NCBI RefSeq assembly: GCF_001039355.2
Contig: NW_019774425.1
Location: forward strand, 258,543-322,542
Direction: 5' to 3'
Origin: Lingula anatina
Taxonomy: Eukaryota > Brachiopoda > Lingulata > Lingulida > Lingulidae
DNA: 64,000 nucleotides
Shown here: positions 33,533 through 45,500 of the stretch, piece by piece
How the letters are laid out: the number at the start of each line of letters is the position of its first letter
Position numbering within the stretch: the stretch's first letter is position 1
Made by a program: the position numbers and the translations under genes
Notes under the pieces: model-generated
The model's database searches: none
What the model saw: the letters and a program-made list of their open reading frames with translations, nothing else
Told to the model about the DNA's origin: nothing

Positions 33533-36500
33533 GTTATTACGGCTGAGCGCTGGCTGCTTGTCGAGCCGGCAGACACCGCTTCGAAACTGAAGTGTGTGAG
33601 GTTTTCTCCCATCCAAAGTCGGGAAAACAGGGATGGAAATGCTCAGGTTACTAACTCAAAAACTAAGATCTCAATCTCTAAACGAAGTCCAGCCATTCCA
33701 GCCTCAGGTAAGACAAGTTGACGTGTTTTTCATGAATTTTTGTTTAACTAAGCGTCAGCGACCGGCCGGTATGCGTTTTACTGATATACTTGGAACATTG
33801 CCCATATCGTACATGTTAGTACTGATAAGTGTTGTGTTGTTATGTTTCCACTGGTGTACTTAAATCGTCAGCGCTGAATACGTTATATTAAAGTACAAGG
33901 CAAACATTATATAAGATGTCAATGTATACTAACGATCGAGTAATGTTGCAAATTTTTTTCTTCGTTTTGCGGTAGTTACGTGTGCTGATATACTTAACGT
34001 TAGTATGATATAAAACGGGTCTGACTGCCATTTCATTAAACTAAAGGGTAAGAAATTTGGGAGCAGTTTTGATTGCTTTAGAGATTGGTTTGCCCTTGTG
34101 CATGTGCCTTTTGTGTGATACGGTATGTCATCAACTATGGATCTACCATATTGCACTACGGAAATGTTGAAATCAATGTCATGATTGCTACCATGCATTT
34201 GGCTATCAATACAGTAGTAGGGAAATTTATAATTAGAATTGAGTCAATCAAAAAGGATGAATTTGGTGTGAAAATATTAAATTATGTACGCAGAAAAAAA
34301 GATATACATGTAGATTGGATTAAGTTTAGTTAATGAGTAAGTTTGAACTACAAGGGTTAGTTGACTTAATTTGATGGAAATAAAGATAAGGGTTAATTTA
34401 AAGTACATATTGCAGGATGAAGATGATCATGATTCTGGGACTGAATCAGATACAGAAATTAACGAGCTGGAAGAAATAGCACAAAGTAAGTAAAGCACTT
34501 CTTGTGCATCTATGCCTTCTCATTGTTACCATATGCTTTCTACAATAGCACATGCATGTGCAGGTGATCTAATAGGTCAAAGTGTGTGAGGAATTGACTT
34601 AGTAGATTGAGAGACCAGTTTGTCATTGTTTGCTGGCCTTTGTTTTGCTATATCATCATGTGGCACGTAACTACCACTGTGTGGTTTGTTGGTATTCCTC
34701 CTTGTTAACATGCTATCCCTTCAGGTGGAAGATATGTCTTGAAGGATCTTGTTGTTGTTATTATACTATTATTATTATTATTATTAGAACTTTTGTAAAT
34801 CATGCTTAAGATATCCCCGTGCTTTTTTTTTTTTGAACCAGCACACATCCAATTTTCAGTATAGAATAATGAGGCATATTGGTTCACTAATGGTCAGGCT
34901 GACGTATTCATGAGGGAAATTGTGTGGGTTAGGTTTAGGCTTTCAACAGTGTGCATGCAAGAAAATATTTCAATCTTGTGCATTTCTGATTATCAGTAAA
35001 ATCGGCAGGTGGCATGTTGACAAGAAAAAATATTTAAATAAAGTTGACAGAATAAAAAGTGAGCTAAGACAATGGTAAATGTCTTTCAGATATGGAAAAC
35101 AGCCTTCTTTCAAGCAGCAGCTCTATCTTTGGCAATGGAAGGGTAGGGCCTCATCCGTTCCAGTTCAGCTTCACTTCTTCACATCTCCCAGCCAGGGAGC
35201 TCACTCAATCCCCTCTATCCAGTAACTGTGAACGAAGGATGACCAATCACACTCCACATAGCCTGTCTAGTTCATCAGAATTTGAGCACAATAGCTCGGA
35301 AGAAGAACTGTCTGTAATAAACAATCGGGAGTCGCATTCTAAAAGGAAATGGTCCCAAGTGCGCAGGCACAGCTTTGGCGACAGCTCAGGGTCTTCAGAT
35401 GATGAAGTGAAGGATCTTTTCTCCAAGCCACAGCCCCTGATCTTCAGCTCTTCCCCTCCGAAGGGTGTGACGCGATTGACTCGCTCGCCGCCTCCAAAAC
35501 TCTTCTTAGCCAACATGACACCAGTACAGCTGTATACCTCTCCAAGGAAGCGCCACCGCTACACCTCCTCTAACACCTCCGAGTACTGTGATTCCAAAGA
35601 GTCTGTGATACAAAGGCGGCCAAGTTTAGACTTTGAAAAAATGCAGCAGGTAACGGTTTCATTTTTTTCGGCTGAACCCAGGTTCACATTAGCTTGACAT
35701 TTTTTGGGCATCGTCTAACATTTGATTTAGTTTTGGTTATAGTATTTATATTTTGAATTATTTTGAGAAAAGACAACAGCTTGAGACAAATATAACATAT
35801 TTTGCTTGCATTTTTTTTCTTATTTTGAAATGTTTTGTGTCTTTGATATGTTCAAAATTGTATGTAAGAATACCTAAATGGTACATTTTATCCATAACAA
35901 AAGGAGCACAGCACTAAAAGACATTTTATTTGAAATATAGCATATCATACAGAACACATTGCTATCACATTAAGTTTTAAGTTTAATCCATAGTGGTCTT
36001 ACCCCATAAAACATGTACGTAAAAGTCCCATTTAGGAGTTCATATCATATTCATAAGTGCCTTTAAAGCTACGCTACATATTATCGATGCCTAGAGGTCT
36101 TTTATTGTTTTGTGTGTTTGAGAATATGCTATAATCTCAGGTGTTTTCTTTCAAAATACTGAGCCATACTGCTTTATGTTCTGTCAAAAATTTGCATTTA
36201 TACGATACTTATCTCCATAATGTTTTTTGATTACTTTGGACCAAGTATGTTTTGTTGCTTGAATAGAGGGGTTATTTTTAGGTCAAGTAAATTGTTGAGG
36301 GGGGGGGTGTCGAGTTAATGTTTCGTGGATTAATGGTCTTTGGATTAATGACGACATTTTGTGTGTCTAAGAAGCACAAACGCCCACAAGAATGAAAGCT
36401 CTTATGTACTTTTGTCATTTCATGCATATTTAATTTGGAAGGGTATAAAGCATTGATCAGTCCCCAATAGTTGTGGAATCCATCTAATGGAAAAGCTGTT

Positions 36501-39500
36501 TTACTACTGCATCTTGGCAATGGAGGTTGTTGTGCAGGCAAAACATACAAGAACATCATTTAAATTTAAAGTACTTAAAGATATAGCAATAAAATACATA
36601 CAAAATGCAGCAATAAACAATGTACAAAATGCATTGAACAATTTTCTGTAAGAAACATCCCTCTTCCACATTGACATTTTAAAGATTATGTAATTTGCTT
36701 AATTTTTTAAATAGTTTTAGTGTTCTGTTTTGGTAAGCAAATAAATGTGCTGTACGTTTGTCAAAAATTTTTACAAGTTGCAGGTGTTTCTACCTACTAT
36801 AATAAAGCCTGCAAGTTTTTGATTTAGTAATGATTTTAGTATTCTAGCACCAAGGCGACTTTTTATATCAAACCTGTATATATGTACTCAATCGAAAGGA
36901 AAAACAATGTTTGATGGTTGTAATGGATGGAGTATAGATTTGAATACAAATGGTTTGCTGTTGTTTCAACTTCAGCACACTATCAGATTAGTAAATGGAA
37001 GATGATAAGCAGTGTCGTTAAAGTTCAATGTAATGCACAGAAGTGGTTATTTAAGGTCCAGGGTAAGCTAGACTGGATTCTTGATATAGGGAGACACCCT
37101 GAATCTAAACGGTTACACGAACAAATTAAAGGGTACTTGACTGTATGTGAAAACTGTGATCATCAGGGTGCATCCAGGTGATTTATAACTCTGTTTCACC
37201 CATATCAGGTGGCTGTTTGCCTAGTGTAGGGACAGTGAAAGGGTATTGAGCTAGGGAACTCTATTCTAAACAATGCCACATTCAGGCGATGCAGATCCTT
37301 AGAAATCTTGCCATTTGAGTCCAGAGTGTGGGTTGCTCAGGCTTTGAGTGTTTGAATTATGGATGTGAAAAACAGAGAGCAAGGCAAGCTTGGTTGAAAT
37401 TGCCCCCCTTTCATTATATTTGAATTTTATTATGATGTTTTTGAGAACCTTTAGCACCCACTATGTCTGAAAACACTATATANGCTATCAATACAGTAGT
37501 AGGGAAATTTATAATTAGAATTGAGTCAATCAAAAAGGATGAATTTGGTGTGAAAATATTAAATTATGTACGCAGAAAAAGAGATATACATGTAGATTGG
37601 ATTAAGTTTGGTTTATGAGTAAGTTTGAACTACAAGGGTTAGTTGACTTAATTTGATGGAAATAAAGATAAGGGTTAATTTAAAGTACATATTGCAGGAC
37701 GAAGATGATCATGATTCTGGGACTGAATCAGATACAGAAATTAACGAGCTGGAAGAAATAGCACAAAGTAAGTAAAGCACTTCTTGTGCATCTATGCCTT
37801 CTCATTGTTACCATATGCTTTCTACAATAGCACATGCATGTGCAGGTGATTTAATAGGTCAAAGTGTGTGAGGAATTGACTTAGTAGATTGAGAGACCAG
37901 TTTGTCATTGTTTGCTGGCCTTTGTTTTGCTATATCATCATGTGGCACGTAACTACCACTGTGTGGTTTGTTGGTATTCCTCCTTGTTAACATGCTATCC
38001 CTTCAGGTGGAAGATATGTCTTGAAGGATCTTGTTGTTGTTATTATACTATTATTATTATTAGAACTTTTGTATTTCATGCTTAAGATATCCCCGTGCTT
38101 TTTTTTGAACCAGCACACATCCAATTTTCAGTATAGAATAATGAGGCATATTGGTTCACTAATGGTCAGGCTGACGTATTCATGAGGGAAATTGTGTGGG
38201 TTAGGTTTAGGCTTTCAACAGTGTGCATGCAAGAAAATATTTCAGTCTTGTGCATTTCTGATTATCAGTAAAATCGGCAGGTGGCATGTTGACAAGAAAA
38301 AATATTTAAATAAAGTTGACAGAATAAAAAGTGATCTAAGACAATGGTAAATGTCTTTCAGATATGGAAAACAGCCTTCTTTCAAGCAGCAGCTCTATCT
38401 TTGGCAATGGAAGGGTAGGGCCTCATCCGTTCCAGTTCAGCTTCACTTCTTCACATCTCCCAGCCAGGGAGCTCACTCAATCCCCTCTATCCAGTAACTG
38501 TGAACGAAGGATGACCAATCACACTCCACATAGCCTGTCTAGTTCATCAGAATTTGAGCACAATAGCTCGGAAGAAGAACTGTCTGTAATAAACAATCGG
38601 GAGTCGCATTCTAAAAGGAAATGGTCCCAAGTGCGCAGGCACAGCTTTGGCGACAGCTCAGGGTCTTCAGATGATGAAGTGAAGGATCTTTTCTCCAAGC
38701 CACAGCCCCTGATCTTCAGCTCTTCCCCTCCGAAGGGTGTGACGCGATTGACTCGCTCGCCGCCTCCAAAACTCTTCTTAGCCAACATGACACCAGTACA
38801 GCTGTATACCTCTCCAAGGAAGCGCCACCGCTACACCTCTTCTAACACCTCCGAGTACTGTGATTCCAAAGAGTCTGTGATACAAAGGCGGCCAAGTTTA
38901 GACTTTGAAAAAATGCAGCAGGTAACGGTTTTATTTTTTTCTGCTGACCCCAGGTTCACATTAGCTTGACATTTTTTGGGCATCATCTAACAGGTGATTT
39001 AGTTTTGGTTAAAGTATTTATATTTTGAATTATTTTGAGAAAAGACAACAGCTTGAGACAAAGGCTTCATTCACATGGAAAGTCTATTTTCTAAAAATCT
39101 ATTTTCTATTCACGGTATATCTTGTGATCACGGTCTGTGCCCTGAATATCCCACGGCGTAATTATATAGAAAATAGACTTTCCATGTGAACGAAGCCAAA
39201 TATTACATATTTTGCTTGCATTTTTTTTCTTATTTTGAAATGTTTTGTCTTTGATATGTTCAAAATTGTATGTAAGAATACCTAAATGGTATATTTTATC
39301 CATAACAAAAGGAGCACAGCACTAAAAGACATTTTCTTTGAAATATAGCATATCATACAGAACACATTGCTATAACATTAAGTTTTAAGTTTAATCCATA
39401 GTGGTCTTACCCCATAAAACATGTACGTAAAAGTCCCATTTAGGAGTTCATATCATATTCATAAGTGCCTTTAAAGCTATGCTACATATATTATCGATGC

Positions 39501-42500
39501 CTAGAGGTCTTTTATTGTTTTGTGTGTTTGAGAATATGCTATAATCTCAGGTGTTTTCTTTCAAAATACTGAGCCATACTGCTTTATGTTCTGTCAAAAA
39601 ATTGCATTTATACGATACTTATCTCCATAATGTTTTTTGATTACTTTGGATCAAGTATGTTTTGTTGCTTGAATAGAGGGGTTATAATTAGGTCAAGAAA
39701 ATTGTTGAGGGGGGGGTGGCGAGTTAATGTTTCATGGATTAATGGCCTTTGGATTAATGACGACATTTTGTGTGTCTAAGAAGCACAAACGTCCACAAGA
39801 ATGAAAGCTCTTATGTACTTTTGTCATTTCATGCATATTTAATTTGGAAGGGTATAAAGCATTGATCAGTCCCCAATAGTTGTGGAATCCATCTAATGGA
39901 AAAGCTGTTTTACTACTGCAACTTGGCAATGGAGGTTGTTGTGCAGGCAAAACATACAAGAACATCATTTAAATTTAAAGTACTTAAAGATATAGCAATA
40001 AAAAACATACAAAATGCAGCAATAAACAATGTACAAAATGCATTGAACAATTTTCTGTAAGAATCCCTCTGCCACATTGACATTTTAAAGATTATGTAAT
40101 TTGCTTAATTTTTTAAATAGTTTTAGTATTCTGTTTTGGTAAGTACTAGCAAATAAATGTGCTGTACGTTTGTCAATAATTTTTACAAGTTGCAGGTGTT
40201 TCTTCCTACTATAATAAAGCCTGCAAGTTTTTGATTTAGTAATGATTTTAGTATTCTAGCACCAAGGCGACTTTTTATATCAAACCTGTATATATGTACT
40301 CAATCGAAAGGAAAAACAATGTTTCATGGTTGTAATGGATGGAGTATAGATTTGAATACAAATGGTTTGCTGTTGTTTCAACTTCAGCACACTATCAGAT
40401 AAGTAAATGGAAGATGATAAGCAGTGTCGTTAAAGTTCAATGTAATGCACAGAAGTGGTTATTTAAGGTCCAGGGTAAGCTAGACTGGATTCTTGATATA
40501 GGGAGACACCCTGAATCTAAACGGTTACACGAACAAATTAAAGGGTACTTGACTGTATGTGAAAACTGTGATCATCAGGGTGCATCCAGGTGATTTATAA
40601 CTCTGTTTCACCCATATCAGGTGGCTGTTTGCCTAGTGTAGGGACAGTGAAAGGGTATTGAGCTAGGGAACTCTATTCTAAACAATGCCACATTCAGGCG
40701 ATGCAGATCCTTAGAAATCTTGCCATTTGAGTCCAGAGTGTGGGTTGCTCAGGCTTTGAGTGTTTGAATTATGGATGTGAAAACAGAGAGCAAGGCAAGC
40801 TTGGTTGAAATTGCCCCCTTCATTATATTTGAATTTATTATGATGTTTTGAGAACCTTTAGCACCCACTATGTCTGAAACACTATATAAAATTTTGGAAC
40901 TTGAGATTGAAATGGAATTAAAAGAGCCCAGCAGCAGGCCAGACATGATTTGCTTGTACAGTAGACTGCTTCTGCTGTTATTGGCAGTGAAAGAGGTCTC
41001 ACTGCCAAAAAATAATTTCATAAAAAACAAACCCAGCTGTTACCTCTTTGGTGGTGTGGTGTACATTCAAAAAATCCCATTGCACTTTGAGACAAGCCAA
41101 TTCAAGTTCATCCCATTTAGTTTTAGTCAGACATGCCAAGTTGCCCACAGAGGCTGTGTGCCACCCTTAATTTGATTAAAGATTGATCAAAAGAAACAAT
41201 AGTAGCCATGTCACAGTTTGGCACATCTCCCATTGAAAAACATTTCTTTAGTATCTTTGGTTGTAGTCCTTATGGCTGAAGAAGTATCGTTTTTTGGGAA
41301 CACATGCTAAGTCTGTTTTATTTTCAAAGCTTTTAGCCTTAGCTTGCCCATCAATAACAGGAAAGAAGATTGTCAAATTCGAGTAACCGAATGAATAATT
41401 CACCCTGGGTATAGATTTTCAATCTCTCAAAGCCTACATATTCTGCATATCTACCAAGAACTTATTGAAGAACCCTATATCCCCGCTGATATAAAATTGA
41501 TATTGAGGTAAATAAACTTGGTGACAGTTGTCTCAAAAAGGGATTTGTAAACAGGTTACATATTAAGTGTGACTTGTAGATCTGGATTGGGGCCAAGTTA
41601 AATTGGGCTTCGTTTTATCACCAAGCATTTAACATAAAAATGTCAGTTTCCTTCATTTTATAAAAAAAAAATCATTATCAGATTAGATTTTTTTGTCAAA
41701 ACACCCCTGCAAAAGTGGATCTTAGCTGATGACTTCCAGAGAAAGTAATGTTTATTTCAGAGAGAAGATTAAAGCAGCGGTAAAAGGCAAGAGAGTATTT
41801 GAGCAGATGTGCTTCCCATCCATTTCATTATTTTCTCCTCCAAACCAACCTTCAATATTAGATGAGACCTTTCAGAAAGGAGGGAATGATAATGTTGTTT
41901 GATTGGAAGGAATGGGTATTAATAATCTCTGCATGCTCTGTAGTCTAACTGCGAAACTAAGCTGCCAGTGATTTGAAAATGCATCCCCAGGGATCTAGGA
42001 TAACCTCCTTGATAATAGAATTTTTTTATTAGAAATAGCACGTCTTGGACAAAGTGCACTCATTTCCTTCCGAAAAGCATGTCAAGAGACTGAAGCATGA
42101 GAGGTTAAAGGGGAGAAAGAGAAAAAATAATCTTGTTGGGCTGTTGCCAAATGAAATGTAAAAGTTCACGAAAATAGGTAGGGCCTGTGTCCCATAGCAC
42201 CTAGGCCAGGCCAGGAGCTGTTTATGTTACAAGGAAGCCATTTTCTCTGCCTGCTGGTGTGCAAATTAGAAAGGAGTGCTGCAGGTCCAAATTAAGGACA
42301 AAATGGACATTTGGCCCTGATCCTAAATCCATCTTTTCACTTCTGGTTGCACACAGACTAGAGGAATTCTTTACTTGTCAAAGATGTCGATTTTCATATG
42401 TAGTTGTTGAAAGAGCAACTTAGAAGATAGGATAGACCTACTTTCTGTCAGACTCCCTTGTCATCTTTCTTCTGTACTTTCATAAATTTTCACAAGTACA

Positions 42501-45500
42501 GATAGATTTCAAGGTTATTGGTGGAGATCTAGAGAGAAATGTGCTTTATGGAAGAATGGGAAATTATGAGTAATCATTTTTAAGTTGACTCATTTTGAAG
42601 ATTTGTGTTACAATGAGTTTTGATATATAAAACTTCAGCAGTGACAATGGCAATATTAGAAAAACAAAGTTTAGTTGTTGATTCTGACATAACATAATAG
42701 AGATACAGGATCTCATTGATAGTGGGTGTTTATTCTGTTAACTGTTGAAAATTGTTCCCCATTTGTGTACCTTATAAATGACTGTTTACAATGTTAATGT
42801 TAGCATTAACTTAAAGAGTATGTTTACTATTCTGATTTCAAATTCAAACTGAATATTTAATGCTGAATAGCAAAGCCTTATGCCATGGTGAGCAATAATG
42901 TTACCCAGAACAAAACTATTCACATTCTTTACTATATCAAGTTTTTGCCAAGTCTATTGGAATCAAAAATTAGTATAATCTTGAACTTTTTTGATATTTT
43001 GTTATTTGCCCTTTTAACAGCATGTTCTCACATTTTAACTGCTTTAATTATAAATTTCAAATACCTCATTCATTGCAGTATTTTATTTTTTATGATAAAA
43101 TAATTGTGATAATAGTTATTGTAAAATTATTTATACATTATTTTTAGTTGCTAAAAATGCTTTCTAACACAAGCCTAGTGTAATTTTCTGATGATCATTT
43201 TAGAAATTAAATTATAATTAACATGTTGTTTAATGCATAATGATGATTATTCAAATTAGTAAGTATAGCATTCCTACTTTTTCTTGGGCAAGCTCTCCAG
43301 AAAGGTGTAACAACAGGAAAATAAACCTCTCCACACAAAATTCAGAATTGGTTAACTTAAACAACTCCAAGATTAAGTAACATAATCAAGTGCTTTCCTG
43401 TTTATGTGGGTTTGTTGGAAGTGGTCTAATATTAGATATGTGTGAGTGGAAGTCAGATAAAAAATATTGTCGTCTCTGGTGGTTTTTGGTTTGGGTGGTC
43501 AGTTCCTAGCTAGTGATTGATGTCCTACAGCTTTTTATCTTTAAAAAAGGCATCACCAATCATGCTTCCTATAGCAATAACAATTCTTTCACCAAAGAAA
43601 ACAGGAGGTTAGTATGTCAATGATATGATAATGCTGGGGATATTGAGCCTCTATTTTTATCTCAGCCATTCCAGCAAGATATAGAGATTGAATCAAACAG
43701 CCTGTTACCAATACCACTCTCGTTCAGTTTAATTTCTACTCAACCATTTCATTTTTGTTCACAGACCTGTGAGTGAAGTTTAGAGTTCCTCACACTTGGA
43801 TGGAAAGCCAATTTTCAAAATTTGTTCTGCTTGATCTACACACATTTACTCCATTGTACACTACACAATTGGAGTCATAAACAGCACCTTTGGCTTTAGA
43901 ATTCATAAAATGTCCCCTCAGTCGGTCAATTATTGTATTATTCTAAGGATATCCATCCTTCAATTTCAAGAAAGATTTGCATATATATTGTTTGTCTTTG
44001 GATGTTATTTCCAGGTTCTCGGTTACACTTAAAGGGCACAAAAATTCTTTCAATCAAAGAAAGAAAATCTATCAGCAAACTTAGCAAAGTAATGGCGTCA
44101 GTGTCACGTTTGCCCCTCCCAGGGGAATAGCCCACCCTTATCAGCACTGCTGGAAAAATCTATCAAATGATTCCGATAATTCATCTGACTGTCGTTGTCA
44201 GAAGTTCCATGGAGAGTCCCATGTAATGTGGTCATAAGGGAAATCAATTGCAGGCATCCGGTCATAGGGGTGGGTTGGTTTGTAAACAAATTGGGTTTGA
44301 TGCACATTGACAATAATCATTATAGACAATCAATATCTGAATTAGTAGAGAGGTGCCAGTGCCCTGTTATGGGCTCCTAGATAGCCACAAGGTGAAAAAA
44401 CTATTCGCTAGCTTTTGGAATGATTCGTGGATATGTTTCAAGTGACACCCTGTAGGTGTGGTGATGAAAATATTTGGATACCAGTAATTGTATTGATTTC
44501 CCATTTCACATGTTTTGGGTCATACATACATGATCAGGGGCAGGATGGCTAAAGGGTGACAGGGAATGCTTTGGTATATTTGACTGAGGGTAGAAACTGA
44601 CGAGGCTTAATTTTGGTCATCATGTTAGGAAATTCCTTCATTTATTCTAGGATGTTAAAGAAAGCTTCACACTAAAGAGTTGGTTTATGTGAATGTTTAG
44701 ATATAATTTTTTGTCATATAAGACATGCAGCATTGGATTAGAATAGGCTACAAAATGTAAGGGGAGAATGTTTATTTTTATAGTGACCTCCATGCCCATT
44801 ATCCAAGTTTGAAAGCACCAAAAAGAATCATTAATCATGAAGGTATTTTGTAATCATTATTTGTTTTTTTATTTATATGTGACCACCATGGCCGTTGTCA
44901 ATTTTTGAAAAACATTGCACCAACATAAAAAAATTATTAGTCATGAAGGTATAATTTTGTGGTAATTGAAAGGTCAGAATTGTTAATCCTACCAATAAGC
45001 TTTTAGATTAGTGACTGGATTTCAATCAGTGGTTTGAATTTCTACAGTGGTTAAATATATTGCCACAGTTATATCCTCAGGTAAAAATGCCAGCTTAATC
45101 TCCTTGGCATGGGTCCAGATCCTGGTTTTTCCTTGTCAGGTGTCATTGGGGACCTCCAGGCCTCCATTATTCAAGAGGCACCCTTTTGTGCAGTGATAAA
45201 TATCAAGTTTCTAAACATGCAATGGATGTTGCTCACTACCCTAGAACTTTTTTCTTATTCATTAGTATCATGCACTCTGCTCTATGCAAAGATGGTTTAG
45301 AAAGAGAAGAAATATCATCTTTCAGAGGTCTGTTCTCACCTCACCCCTGTTCCCCCTCCATGACCCCCATCAGGTGTTTGTGTTACTTGCACCATCAGGT
45401 AATCAGGAACTATGACATGCACAAGCTGGTAGCAGGTATAAGAATGGAGTACATGATTATAGTCACTTAACCTGAGTACCCATAATTGCCCATCGGTTTG

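Larger units (their letters stand above)
34202..37482. repeat. First copy of a 3.3-kb duplication carrying exons 2 and 3
   Basis: Matches 37484-40888 almost base for base and stops exactly at the N at 37483. Differences are scattered substitutions, small indels in TTA and T tracts, and absence of the 135-bp MITE found at 39063 in the other copy. Confidence 0.9.
37484..40888. repeat. Second copy of the 3.3-kb duplication
   Basis: Counterpart of 34202-37482, continuous with unique intron sequence to the right. Contains exons 2 and 3 again and the polymorphic MITE. Confidence 0.9.

Noticed and set aside
33485-33721. Plus-strand frame with VITAERWLLVEPADTASKLK considered as first coding exon of the FAM53-like gene
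   Set aside because: Joining it at the 33707 donor to exon 2 gives an immediate stop; the frame starting at 33633 joins in phase and matches the FAM53 N-terminus.
35247-35516. 89-codon minus-strand frame conserved in both copies of the duplicated region
   Set aside because: Antisense shadow of the Ser-rich FAM53-like exon 3.
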